Below, piece by piece: positions 34,764 through 48,500 of a stretch of DNA of 64,000 nucleotides. The translations under genes and the position numbers were made by a program. A model generated the notes under the pieces. That model was not told the DNA's origin, searched no databases, and saw only the letters and a program-made list of their open reading frames with translations. Numbering within the stretch: position 1 is the stretch's first letter; every line of letters begins with the position of its first letter. Location of the stretch: positions 125,033,537 through 125,097,536 of the forward strand of contig CM035164.1 in assembly GCA_020205615.1 (NCBI GenBank), in the 5' to 3' direction. The DNA comes from Panax quinquefolius (lineage: Eukaryota; Streptophyta; Magnoliopsida; Apiales; Araliaceae).

Positions 34764-35060
34764 ACATAATAAGTAAATATCATTTTTTAGGTTAGGGAGT
34801 TGGGATGAAGTTGTATATATAATCAGTAAATATTATTTTTTGAGGGTTAGGAAGTTGGGATAAAGTTGTATACATAATCAGTAAATATTATTTTTTTGAG
34901 GGGTGATTGGGGTTGTATACATAATCAGTAAATATTATTTTTTGGGGGGTTGGGGGTTGGGGGTGAGGGTTGGGGGTGGGGGGTGGGGGTGGGGAGTGGT
35001 GAGTGTGAGTGGGGGGTGGGGGTGGGGTGTATATATAATCAAGAAATGTTATTTTTTTTT
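34764..35060. repeat. minisatellite with a G-rich (quadruplex-prone) run
   Basis: Five units carry TATACATAATCAGTAAATATTATTTTTT-type cores (at about 34764, 34811, 34867, 34916 and 35029), separated by G-rich spacers. The fourth spacer (34943-35030) is almost entirely G and T, with more than ten runs of three or more G on the plus strand. Confidence 0.8.
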
Positions 35061-35681
35061 TGATATATAAATAAGTTTAAAATATATTATTATTAATAGG
35101 GATATAATAGTTTAAACGATATTTTTAATTCAATACTTTAATTAATCTTAAAAAAACAAAACATAACATGAAATAATTCTCACTCGTCTTACTAAAATAA
35201 ACTATTTTTAGTCTTTCAATTCAATAATTTTTCAAAGAATTGCTTTCATCTATTTTATATGGTTGAATTGAAATTAATTTGCATGATATAACCACGTTAA
35301 CTATATATTCATTACTAGTGTATTATTTTGTCAAGAAAACAAAATAAATTATAAATAATGTTTGAATTGTGTGAAAGTAAACATATTCAACATTAAAACT
35401 TTTTAAAAAAAGTAAAAAACAATTAGTAAATTGAACAAATATGATGATCTATTATCTATGCCATGTTAATCAATTGAAACTGTTTGTTTATTTTGCTTTA
35501 CACCATTTCTTTTTCCACTCTGTTTAATAAAAAAAATCAACAACATTACAACAACTTTATATTTTTTTTTCATTCAAATAAAAAAAAATGGAAAAGCCCA
35601 TCGGCCCAACCCTTTTACCAGGTCTAACTTAAAATTGTTATTTCGAACTCTTTTTGGAGTTTTTCCTCATGTCCTATTAAA

Positions 35682-35682
<1 letters not shown>

Positions 35683-35712
<30 letters not shown>
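35683..35712. repeat. (AAT)n microsatellite
   Basis: About ten AAT units, inside the right part of the expanded MITE-like element. Confidence 0.9.
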
Positions 35713-35733
35713 TCTGTTTTTAGAGGGAGGGAG

Positions 35734-36886
35734 TACATAAGATAAGAATGCCAAATCCAACTTCCAAGCTTGTTCAAGCTAGAGAGTTGGGATAGCCGTT
35801 GGCCTTCTTTTATTGGTAATTTATGCTATTTATAGTTTTAATATTCATGAAATTTATTTGGTTTCATGTTAATTAATTTAAGAGAAGTTTTAATTTAATG
35901 GGGTTATTAACCCACAAACTATTTAATTTCAACAAAATATATATATAACAAGAAGAAATTGTCATGGAATTTTCTTTCTGCTGATTCTCTCAGATTTATA
36001 TATCCCCATTATTCCCCAATGGGCCTGCATGTAGTTTAATTGCTAAGAAAGTTACTTGAAATTTCAGCTGAATTTTGTAAACTATATGTATATTTTAGGT
36101 CAAGTCATTTGTCAATGACGATGATGATGATTAATATTGAATAAAATATACTAACCCTACGTTCTAAGATATAATACAAACACACGACACGTAACGTATG
36201 TACGTGATCTTATATTTCGAATTACGAGCAATTAAGTAATATTTTTTCAGAAAAAAAACATTATTTTTCGTTTCATCCTGGAAAAACTTGCTTCCTATCA
36301 CTGTTCTTCCACCTAACCATTCACATTCCAAATCTCATTTAATACTTTTCAACTAATCCACTTGATTACATACAATCTTCTCAATTTATAACAAATTAAT
36401 TCCACTTATTTTTTTCAAATTAAATTACTATATAGTACTCGGACAAAATCGTGACTCAGCCATGCAGATAAACCCCACTTACTTCTTAGGCTGCTATATA
36501 TATATATATAATCTCATAGGAGGCTGAAGGAAGCAGGTAAAAGGGAGACATGGTCATCCAGAAGAAAATTTAGAAAGTACTAATTAAGCAACTAAATTGA
36601 TTGTCAATGTATAGGAAAACAAATAAATTATATAAAAAATACTAATAAATAAAAAAACGTGCCCCAAATAATCATGATAATTAAAGCTTTAACTTGCAAG
36701 CAAACCGCAGACTTGGTCTATATAATTAATTAATTGCATGCAGAACTACCATTCAAATCATGTCTTCTTAGTAAACATTGAATTTATGCGAGGAACGACT
36801 AACCTTCTTCATACGTAAATTCATTAATTTTCCTTAAATTTCCATTTCTTCATTCATTCATTTTCTTGATCAAATGATATATATAC
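35734..36886. other. upstream region of the NCL gene
   Basis: AT-rich DNA that should contain the promoter and 5' UTR of the exchanger gene. It includes a short TA run near 36496-36511. No single promoter element stands out enough to call, and no other gene is seen. Confidence 0.45.
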
Positions 36887-39353
36887 ATGGGAGGAGTAGT
36901 AGAATTTAGAAAAAGGACGTGTTTTGTATTTGTTGTTATTTGTTTAGCAGTAATCAAGACAACTGCAGGCGGCGGCCGGTCTTTACGCTATAGTTGTTGT
37001 GATGATGAATTGGTTTCAGATGGTATTGATCAGAAATTGTCGTCCTCTTATGATCTAGTACTACCAGCTGTCAATGACGAGTACTGTGAGCATATGTACG
37101 GGTTTTTGCCGTGCTCAGAGAGTGTTTTAGGCCATCTGTTTCTGATTTTGGTGTATGAATACCTCTTGTTTCATGGGGAATCATATGTTGCCTCAGGAGG
37201 AGAAAGGATTTTCAAGATTCTTGGTCCTGGTGTGTTTGGTGCAACTGCATTCCAAATCCTTGGTGCTCTTCCGGAATCCCTCATTCTTCTTGGTAGGTAT
37301 GTATGTATATATTGTTGGATATATACTTGGTCCACTTCTTAATTTCATTTGCTTCCTTAATTCTTCTCTTCATTTCATCTTTTTGGATTCCATCAAAATC
37401 CAAATCGGTTCCATGATTAGAATTCATGTTAACGTTGAGTTTGAAAATGCAAATTCATGACTAATTAGAACATAGGAGATTAAATATATATGTACTATCA
37501 TGTCAATATTTCTAACAAATGCCAAGGATATGTTTAAAAGAGTAAAGTTTTCTTAAAAAATTGTCGTTTTTAAAAAAATATCTTTAATTTTAGAACTTGA
37601 CACAACCCAATTGAAAACTTTTAGTAATTTGTCTATTTTATGGGATATTAAAGTTGTGAGGAGGTGTTTTGGATTAGTTTAACATGTAATGATAATTACT
37701 TATGCTCTAGACAATGTCGCAGTTGTGTAATTTATTCCCCATGTCATAAGATTGTGTCCTACAAAATAAGTCTACATTTTGGAAATGTGATATTGTTATA
37801 CTCCCTCCATCCCAGGATAAAAGTCCTTATTACTATTTTGGGTTGTTCCATGTTAAATGTCCTCTTTCTTTTAATAACCAAACGTTTACACATTTTTTCC
37901 TATTATGTCCGTAGCATTAAATATCTCATACTTTTCTTATTCTAATTCTCTCTCCATATTTAATGATATTATTATGGACAATTTTATCATTTTATTTTTC
38001 TTCTTAATATGCGTGAAAAATTTACCAAAATTTTTAACCTGGGACGGAGGGAGTACTTGTAGGTATACTACTAGCTAGAAATTCATGAGCCGTATTAAAC
38101 AAGCAATATATATTTCTTGGCAGAGTGAATAACATGCATATATATTAATTAATATATAAAATATAATTATGTATGTAAGACATTTCTAACTTATTGGATA
38201 GGTATTGTTGAATAATCTTTATTGGTGGTGACCAATAGGTCTTCATGAAGTCAGTAAGAAATTTTACCATGATATATGATTATTTACCTAAAACTTTCCC
38301 AAAATAAAATTTAAGAAAATAAGGAAAATTATCATTCTGAATATCCATCTAGTAATTTATTATTTATGGTTTAATGCTCTGAATACTCACAAGTCCAAAA
38401 AGGAAAAATCTTTTGTGGCCGGAAATTTTGTGCCCCAGTTTCCCGAAAATGGTTTAAAATTTTGTACTGTAATTGTGTACAACACTTCAATGGAAGAAAC
38501 ACAAAAAAATTTATGTGAATATGAAAATTGGACATGAATATTTTATAATTTTATCTATTTATATTTTGATTCACATAGAAGAGCTCTTAAGTATAAAAGG
38601 TGAATGAATGAGAATGAATTATAATTTTTCCTTACCATGTTTGCGAGTTTTAGAAAAGAAGAATAAATGAGATTTTAATTATATTTTTTTTATTTGAGTT
38701 TTGAAGGAGGGAAAGGAATTGAAGGAAAAATGTTTTTATTTTTAAACTACAATATTACTAATTACCTTTACATGTTAATGTAATGACATGATTTATTTTG
38801 AAAATTATTTAGTAATATAAAATATTTAACTTTCTCATCCCCAAATTCATCCATTTTTGGGGAAAAATTTTAAGCCAAAAATGAAATAACTTTACTTTTA
38901 AATCTTTCTCTTTCTCCCTAAAAAAAAACTCACAAACATAATATTTGGAGAGATTTTAATTATTTTTCCTTCCCTTTCTCTTCCCCTACAAAAACTTACA
39001 AACATATATTATTTTTTTAAAGAGATTGTTATCTGTTTGCAGCATCTGGGCTTCTAAATGATGCAGAGAAAGCTCAAGAATATGCATTAACCGGAGTGGG
39101 TTTGCTAGCCGGGACAACAATATTTCTGCTCACAGTAGTTTGGGGAACTTGTGTTATCATTGGCAGTACTGAGGATCCTTCTAATACTGTAAATAGTGGA
39201 AGCCAAATTCGGAGATTAATATCCAAATTAAATGGTTGGCATTATTTTTCTATCATGTTCTTGATAATAAAGTTGACTTTAGTAACAAATATTAACATGT
39301 TGTAGTGTGTTACTTATATATGCTTAATTGTTCTAATTATTTTATTTTTCTTC

Positions 39354-39395
<42 letters not shown>

Positions 39396-39583
39396 CAGGT
39401 TATGGTGTAACTACTGATGCAGAGACTAGTTATACAGCAAGAATTATGGTTCTTTCAGTGATACCGTTTCTTATCATTTTGGTCCCAAAAATCTTCCAAA
39501 TTTCTTCTTTTGGGGAACATATTATCGTTATCATCGCTCTTATCGTTTCTGTTTTGTTCCTACTGTCGTACTTCTTCTATCAG
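36887..39583 (+). CDS. NCL: NCL exons 1-3: signal peptide and N-terminal exchanger half
   Basis: The ATG at 36887 opens a basic then hydrophobic leader ([20 protein letters not shown]). Residues about 60-135 contain [20 protein letters not shown] and a membrane segment. The alpha-1 repeat with [18 protein letters not shown] follows; its Pro-Glu is the ion-binding feature of cation/Ca2+ exchangers. Exon 2 adds [20 protein letters not shown], and exon 3 two more helices ([15 protein letters not shown] and [20 protein letters not shown]). Intron phases are 1, 1 and 0. A MITE lies in intron 1, and a (TA)n run ends six bases before the exon 3 border. Confidence 0.92.
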
Positions 39584-42500
39584 GTATCCGCATAGTATTT
39601 TCTCCATTATCAGTTGTCAGTTGAATAACTCAGGTCGATTTTCATTGTTGATGTCGAATTCAAAGCTATTAGTATACTCAAAAAACTTATAAAATGGTCA
39701 TTAATTAATTAAGTTTCCGTCCAAAATAGTTGTTGAGTAGACAAACGGTTAACCACTTGAAAGAATATGAAAGATTTAAAAATTGTAAGTTTATTCTCTG
39801 CACACCTTTACAATATACATGTTCTATATATATACAACCATGAGAGAATCAACTAAGGCTAGAATTTAGTTATTACAATCACACTACAATCACCTAGGCT
39901 ATCAATTACAATAAGTTAGGCTAACTTTAAGGAATAGTTATGAGTAAGGAATTTACAATAATCAAATCAACTACAATCATGCCAAAACTAGCTGGAATAG
40001 TTATGGTATGTTTTCACCCCCCCCCCCCCCTCTCAAGCGCAACGGTATGGAATGGAGCTTAAGCTTGGAGCATAAAAATAGAAACCGGGGACGGGACAAA
40101 CCTTTTGTAAAAATGTCCGCAAATTGAGATGCAGAAGGAACAAAGTGAAGGGAGAGATGACCATTGGCAACGAGTTCCCGAACAAAATGATAATCGATTT
40201 CGATGTGGCGAGTGCGCGCATGAAACACCGGATTACGAGCTATGTGCAATGCGGAAACGTTATCACAGTACAGTTGTGGGGAACCGGGAAGAGAAATACC
40301 GAGCTCGCGGAACAAAAATGTAAACCATCGGATTTCAGAGGCAGTAGTAGCGAGAGCCCGATATTCAGCTTCACTACTAGATCGAGACACAGTAGCTTGT
40401 TTCTTAGCAGTCCAGGAGAGAACATTCGGACCAAGGAAAACACATGACCCAGTAGTAGAGCGTCGATCGTCCGGATCACCAGCCCAATCAGCATCCGAGA
40501 AAACGCGAAGAGTCAAATCATTGGATTTGTGGAAAGATAGACCATGTGTAATTGTGCCTTGCAGATAGCGAAAAATTTGCTTTACAGCTTGAAGATGAGT
40601 GGTACGGGGAGAATGCATGAATTGACACACTTGATTGACGGCAAAGGCAATGTCCGGTCGGGACAACGTAAGGTACTGAAGACCACCAACCATACTTCGA
40701 TACAAAGTTACATCCAGTAAAGGGTCACCATCATGACTAGATAACCGAGTATGGGCTGGGAGAGGAGTGGGAGACGGCTTGCAGGTGTCCATATGGAATT
40801 TTCGAAGTAAGTCGGATGCATACCGGGCCTGGGATAAAGTGAGAGAGTCGGCAGTTCGATTAACTTCAATGCCTAGAAAGAAACTCAGATCACCCAAGCG
40901 ACGACTGTCAAATGTAGCACATAAAACATCAATGAAGTCGTTGATGTGATTGAGAGAACTTCCGGTTACAATGATGTCATCAACGTAAACAAGCAAAAGG
41001 AGCTTTAGTGAGCCAGAACTTTTGATGAATAAGGATGGATCGGTCGAGGCCGGTACATTTGCAAAACCATGGGATAGAAGAAATGTTTGAAGGCGTTGGA
41101 ACCATGCACGTGGTGACCGTTGAGACCATAAAGGGCACGGTGTAGTTTGCATACATGATTTGACGCAGATGGATCAACAAAACCGGAGGGTCGAGTCATG
41201 TACACATCCTCTTGAAGAACCCCATTAAGGAAAGCATTATCGAACATCAAGTTGTTATAAGGGCCGATCATAATGCGAGGCAAGGGTCGACCTTGTCATG
41301 CGGATGGTAGAGGGACGACGATCAATGGGGTGAAAGTCTCCTCATAATCAATGCCCTCCTGTTGTGTGAAACCTTGAGCTACAAGTTATGCTTTGTGACG
41401 CTCAATAGACCCATCAGCCCGTCGCTTGACCCGATATATCCATCGACACCCAACTACGTACATTTGGAGAAGACGAAGCTGACACTAAGGTCCATGTGTT
41501 GTTTTTATGAAGGCGAAATTCCTTCTTGCATAGCTTGTTGCCAATGAGGTTGTTTGGAGGCTTGGCGAAAAAGTAGCGAGTTCATGAAATGGGGACTCAA
41601 CGAAATAATGGAGAGAGCCTCTGCAAGGAGTACTGGAGGTGGTAGCCAAAAGTTCATTGATATTGCGAGTTTCTGCGGTGGAGTGGAACTAGCGGTGGTG
41701 AAGATAATGATCCAAAGAAGAGAGGAAGCAACAATGGGTGAAGTGTCATCGAAGGAGGAAGAAGGATAAGGAAGCAGATGGGAGAGGCGACCATGAGAGA
41801 GTCGCCACGGCGGTCTGTGGAGATGATGGGGAGGCCACGATGTTGGGGCCGATGTCATGAGGTGAGGAGGGAAGAATGGGTGGAGCTAGGATCTTTGTCG
41901 GGATGAGAAGCGAAACTAAGGGATACCTAAATTTTGCCTATGCTAGGAGTAAATGGTGAGGGTCGAGATAAACACGCTATTTGGGCGAAACCGGTGTGTG
42001 AGGAGGAGAAAAGGAAATGAGGATTCATCAAAATGCACATGACGCGAGATGTATACATGATTAGTCAACGGGTCAAGACACCGGTAACCCTTATGATTGG
42101 AGTCATAACCAAGAAATGTACACTTGATTGATTTGGGTATGAGCTTGTGTTGATTGTACGGGACGAGAAGTGGGAAACAAGTACAACCAAATACCTTGAG
42201 GAAAGTGTAATCTGGTTTTCTGTGGAGTAACTTTTCATAGGGAGACACATTTTTGAGTTGACGTATGGGTAAGCGGTTAATTAAAAAAGTAGCTGTGGAA
42301 AATGCCTCAAGCCAAAAAGAGAAGGGCAATGAGGCTTGATTAAGTAAGCACAAACCCATTTCCTCAATATGTCTATGTTTACGTTCGACAACCCCATTTT
42401 GTTGTGGAGTGTGTGGACATGAAAGTTGGTGATGAATACCGTGCGTTTTGAGAAAGTTTTGAAATGAGGAGTTTGTTAGAAATTCAGCACCCCCATCGGT

Positions 42501-45500
42501 TTGAATACTTTTAATTTTTGGGTTGCAATTTGGTGATTTTCCTAAGAAATTCTCTATCATAATTTTGAAGTTTGAAAAGATAGAAAAACTTGGATTTTAA
42601 AACATAGGAAAAATCCAAGCATATCGAATCGTAATCATCCACAACGAGATAAGAAATAACGAAAACTCGCATTAGAATTAACAGGGATGGACCCCAAATA
42701 TCCAAATGTAATAATTCCAACGGAGAAGTTTATAATACGAGAGCCGGAATTAAAAGACAATTTGCATGATTTTCCTAAAGGACAAATATGGCAACTGAAC
42801 TGAGAATTATTTGAACTAAGCAAAAGTTTTGAATGACGACAAAGATGTTGCAGAATGTCACTGGAGGGATGACCCAGCCTGGAATGCCAAATTGCGGATG
42901 TTGCACGTTCTCCCAGAGTAGCTAGGTTAGCACTTTGGATGGTGATGAAAAGTGGAGATAAGACAAGCCATCGTGAGCTAGTTCCGAAAAGGAGAGTTTT
43001 ACGTATGCGGTTTGTCTTTGATACGATATCCATGTGAATCAAATTCAAAATAAACATTATTGTCACGAGAAAATTGATGAATAGATAACAGATTTTTGTT
43101 CATATTTGGTACGCAAAGAACATTAGAAAGAGAGAATGATTTTTCTGAGGAGGTAAGCACGGAAGAACCATAATGAGAGATAGGAAGATGAGAGCCATTA
43201 CCAACAATTATAGAAGTATTACCTTGATATGGATGAGAATGAGTGAGATTAGCAGTTGATGATGTCATGTGGTTGGTGGCACCGGTATCCAAGCACCAAT
43301 TTGTATCCCAAGTTGGTGTAGACACGAAGCTTGCTGCGCAGAAAAGGTGGACGAGAATTAGCGTGCACAATGTTTTCTTTGCATGACCAGCCGGTCACAA
43401 AGTTGACAGATTATGGAGTCGCGGGGTTGTAACGCAGGAGTAGGAAGAAGTGGAGGACCATAGTTCGGAATAAATCTTGTGGGTTGAGAGCCATGTTGAC
43501 GATTGAAATGGCTAGAGCGATTTGAATGGTTCCAGTTGGATCCGTTAAAGGTGTTGTTGCGGTTGTTGCGATTCGAACCATTGGTGCGGTTGTATTGGGA
43601 ACGATAGTGAAAGTTTTGAGTGTGTTTGTTTTATGAAGCAGCGGAATTGGTGTTGTTAGGTTGTCGCTGAGATTGTGATTCAGCCACAAGAGTTGTGCTT
43701 GGAGAAATAGACAGAGATGAGAACCGATTTTGTAGCGTCTCTTCTTGGACGAGAAGATCATGGAATTCATCAAATGAGACTTGAGGGTGGAGATGAAACG
43801 ATGTGATGAACTCCTTAAAGTCTGAACCAAGTCTGTAAGACCCCGAATTTTATGAAATAAAAGTATTCAATTTTTCTTATAATTACTATTCAGTAAATGG
43901 TTAATGTGAGACCCCAGATTTTATCAATAAAGATTTAAATTTTGTCAAAATAATTTTTAATATTATGGTGTGAATTTGAGATAATATTATAGTTGTGGGT
44001 AGTATTTATAAATTTTGCAAAGTATGCAAGTGGTTATATTATATTCGATTGGTCGTGAATATTCGGTTTAGCGTGAATATTCGTGCAACTACTCAATCAT
44101 TGGTGGACCCCACAATGTAATTATTATTTTCGATCGAGAAAACAACAAAAATATTTTATTGAAATAACATGAAGTTTTACTGGTGGTTACCTTGTTGAAC
44201 TACTCTAGTAGTAAAAGTACAAAGAATACGTGTGGTTGCATAGTAAAGATACACTATTGATTATCGATGCTTATGTGAGAAGTCACTCGGTTTGATTCCA
44301 TTATTGTTTATTAATAATATGAATTATTATAATGATAATGACGTTTTGTTTTATTCAGTATTATTAACGTAATAAAAATGTAAACATCTTTTATATAAAA
44401 TAGAATACTTTATTAAAGTTATTCTATAAATGTAATATATTATATTTTATTATGCATAGTGTTGCATAGTGTTTTTTTATAATGTTTTGCATAGTATTGC
44501 ATAGTGTTTGCATAGTAAAATGTTTTTATATAAATAGAATATATTATATTTTATTTAAAAGATTTTTCTTTAAATATACGGACCGTCGATTAAAGTAAAT
44601 CAATCTGACCGCTTAATGGATTAGTTACTATGCATTCCATTTTCCTATAAATGTAAGCTCATTCCTTCATTATTTTCTTACTTAATTCATTGAAACTCTA
44701 GAGAGAAATTATAGAGAGAAGCTATAGAGAGAAAATTATGAAAGAAGAAAGAGTATTCTCGCTACTTCACTACTTCTATATTCAGTTCTTTTACGGTAAG
44801 GGATATTATTCGTTTGTATTTATGAAGAGAACCTCTCATTATTCCATTCATTATTATTCATTGGAATAACTCAGTAAAAAGTGGCATACCCTATACATGA
44901 CCTCATACGCATGGCATACCCTATACTTGGTGAAATTCTTATATTATTCCATTCTTATTTATTCATTGGAATAACTCAGATACGCCATTTACCCTATACT
45001 TGGTGACATTCTTCTATTATTCTTCGTTGGAACATCCTCATCATGTGTTTTACACCTTGACCGGTTCCGCTCTTTATTATTATTTTGTTGGAACATCCTG
45101 TTGCTCGTGTGTTTTACACCCGACCGGTTCCGCTCTTTATCATTCATGTTGGAATATCCTATCCGTGTGTTTTACACCTGATCCGTTCCATCTTTATTAT
45201 TCTGTTGGAACATCCTCGCTTGCGTGAATTTCACCGACCGGTTCCGTTATTATTATTCATTGGAATAACTCGCCTCACATCAACCGCATGCACGGTGATT
45301 TCTTTTGTTATTCCATTCTTTATTATACCCAGGTTGGTTAAAACTTTGACTTCTATACTCCATGAAATTAGTAGAATATCCTTGATATTTGCATTTCATC
45401 CAAAGATCTTTTCATGGAAATATTCTTCGATCATTCTTGAATTTTACTCTACTAAAACAAAGATCATGTTGACAATTTGACGTTAATAATTCATGGATTA

Positions 45501-48500
45501 AATAATTCTTGAACTTGTTTTATTGAATTATTATGTCATTGTCATCATCCTCATGTTATATTATGTTATCTTTGGCTTACGTGCATAGATGAACTTAGTA
45601 TGATTATGACCGAGGATCATTCTTATAATCATGACTTGATATAAATGATGTGACAAAAGTCCTCGAAGTGGCTCGTAATGCAAAGATGGATAGTTTTGGT
45701 ATGATTATGACCGGGTGATTCGATATAGTCATGACCATTGATAATTTGATGAAAATCCTTGACCGTGGTATGGGGGATGATTAGATGTGGTGGTTTATTT
45801 ATTAAGTCGAGTCTCAATGATAAAAATTGATGAAAACCTTTTAAAACCTAAAAGATAGTAGACTTTATTCTCTACTTGACTCATTTAATGGATTGCTTAT
45901 TCACGCGCAGCTTAAACTTGTTGTCTATTGTATTTTATCGGTTTAACACCATCAAGGCTAATGATAATTTATTCTCGCATTATCTTAGTCATAATATTTC
46001 TTCTCGGGCTAGTTGAGCTCACCTTTTCTTTCACCGTTTTCTTCGTGAAATGAGAACATAGCCGGACGAAGTCTGGGAACGTAAGTAATGGTCCGGAGGA
46101 TAAGATTAGTAGTCCTCACTATTCAGTGAAATAAGTGTGATAATAGTTGTAATGAGGACTCCTTTTGAGTTTGTATAATATCTAGTAGACAATATTTGTA
46201 TTCAAACTCACGCTTTATGTCGTATTGTACACGGCGCTTATATTAGTAAGTTGTATTTGAATTTATGTACCATGTAAGTGGCGACCCAAGATGGGTGACG
46301 ATACCTAATTTTGGGGGCGCCACGGTTGGTATCGAGCTTAGGGATATGATCCTGCCTAGATGTGAGATAAGAACTAGGAGGGAGAGACGGGAAATTCCTT
46401 TCGCTAGTATGACCTACCTAAGTTTATTTGGTATTTAATTGGTGGTCACGTAGTATAGGGATAATATTTGATATATTAATTAACCCTCGTGTTGTGGCGG
46501 TGTTTTGGAAATGGCAAATTGAAAATATTCACAATGGAGTGAATGTGACCGCTAGACACCTTTAATCACTAATCGTGTTAATGCAAAGGTCGACGAGGAA
46601 CAAATTAGAGATATCCACGTAGTGAATGAAGAACTAATTGTTGCACTTAGAGCTAGTTCTTGCGAGAGGTAGCAATGAAAGTGAGGAAGAAGAGGAAGAA
46701 GAGGAACCCGAGGAGAATTGGTTAGAAGAAATTTATGATCAAAACTTAGAATTACAAAATCGTGTTCGTGAGCTAGAAGAACAAAGTTGAAGAATCCAAA
46801 CGGTCGTGGAAACAAAGGGATACAACAATTCAAAATTGGGTTACCCGATATGTGATGCTCGAACAAAATCACGCTTTGGCGTGGTGTAAGATATTAAAGT
46901 TGGAATCGAGAATTTAAAAATCAAAGATCATTAAAAGAAGAAACAACCGAACGAAGGAGAATAGGCGATGCATGGGTAAAAGTCGCACAACGCGTTGATA
47001 GTGTAGAAAAAGACGTCCGATCCAATAAAGCCAAAATAGATGAAATGGACTTTGCTTTTGGACAAGAATTGGGAGAATTTAACATCGAATTCGGAATTAC
47101 CTGTGCATAGCGGCCAACCCAATTCGATATGGATCGGAGAATAATGATTCAAATCATGGATCAGAATGTGAAGAAGCACTTAAGGGTGGAATGTACCCTA
47201 TAGTAAAGTCAAACTCGGTAATTTAAGCGAGAAGCGTTTAACCGAAAAACCAACAAAGTTATTACGGTGTAAATTAATTATTGCATAAGTCTATACTTTA
47301 TTCAATACAAGTTCTACCCTCTTTTTATTCTACCTAGTTGTGTTCAATGTTTAAATTTGACTCAAAAAAAAAAACTTAGACTTTGATTTATCTATTGAAA
47401 CTTCGTTGGGAGAAACCTTCGTTACCTCCACTATTTATTAATCTTGTTGTTTCAAATAAACACTTTCACGTTACCTGTCGATCTTATCTTTTTGAAAATA
47501 CTTGCCTTTGATGTGATTTTAGGAATCAATTGGTTAACTACTCATCATGCTTTTCGTAAGGTTGTTAGCTTTCATATTCCTAACCAACCTGTTATACGAA
47601 TTCAAAGTAACCAAACCCTAAAGTTAATCACTGTTATATCAAGCCATAAGTAAAGAGCCCCGATCCTTTCGTTGTTGACTTCCTTGTGTGGAATGCACTG
47701 AAGCCAGACTTTCTGTAGGCGATGTTGTGAATGAAGATGGCAAGTTTATAGGTATCATTGTGAGGTGCTATCTAGGTTAAGGGATAGAAGTCACAGTTGG
47801 TATCAATGTGACGTCTTATCCAAGTCTTGGATTTGAGAGTCACAGCTTTTGAATGATATTTCTATTATTAATAAATTTCTGGCGATTCTTGAAGACTTCT
47901 TAGCCTACTTAGAGCGTGAAATCGAATTTCAGTATTGACCCCAAAGATAAAACCCATTTCTTAAACCTTCAAATATTTCTTCAACTAAAATGAATGCAGC
48001 TTTACGTGGTTTATGATGAAAGTCATAATAAAAGCATTGGAATAATGAAAATCATGGGTATTCGTGGTATTAGTAAGTTTTATGATGAGTTATGTTGGTT
48101 AGTATGTAAAAACATGAAAGTTTCTTAGAAATCACAAAGAGTTGAAAATCAGATTTTGGTGAAAAACGTAATATGAAATTCAATTGACCATATCTCCTAT
48201 TATATTTTGAATTTTTGAATGTGGTCAAGTCCTAGAGTTAGATCTACGAGTTACCTAACTAATCCAAGTGGAATTACTGGAAAAGGTGTTGTAGATTTTT
48301 GTGTGGACTGATTTTAGCAAAGGAGGCCAAAGCTGTAAATTTCAAAAATGCTACTGCCCAGAAACTTTAAGGGGCTGTTTCGGCCACTTAAATTATGAGA
48401 AAAATTCTGGCCTTTTGGGACATGAAGGTATATGGTATAAAGTATCTCCTGTCCAAAAATGAGCTCATTCTGACTTAAAATGAGCAAGTTATGACTATTT

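Larger units (their letters stand above)
34596..35733. mobile_element. Stowaway-like element with expanded interior
   Basis: The left end CTCCCTTCGTCCC after TA, and the next ~130 bp, match the MITE family at 37,801 and 60,892 (TTATTACTATTTTGGG, TTTAATAACCAAAC). A right end AGAGGGAGGGAG followed by TA lies at 35,733. The interior is much longer than in the sister copies, due to a minisatellite, a G-rich run and other AT-rich DNA. The right end is less certain than the left. Confidence 0.6.

Noticed and set aside
40124..40568. Plus-strand frames of about 107 codons
   Set aside because: Antisense shadows of the copia RT/RNase H frame, which carries clear catalytic motifs on the minus strand.
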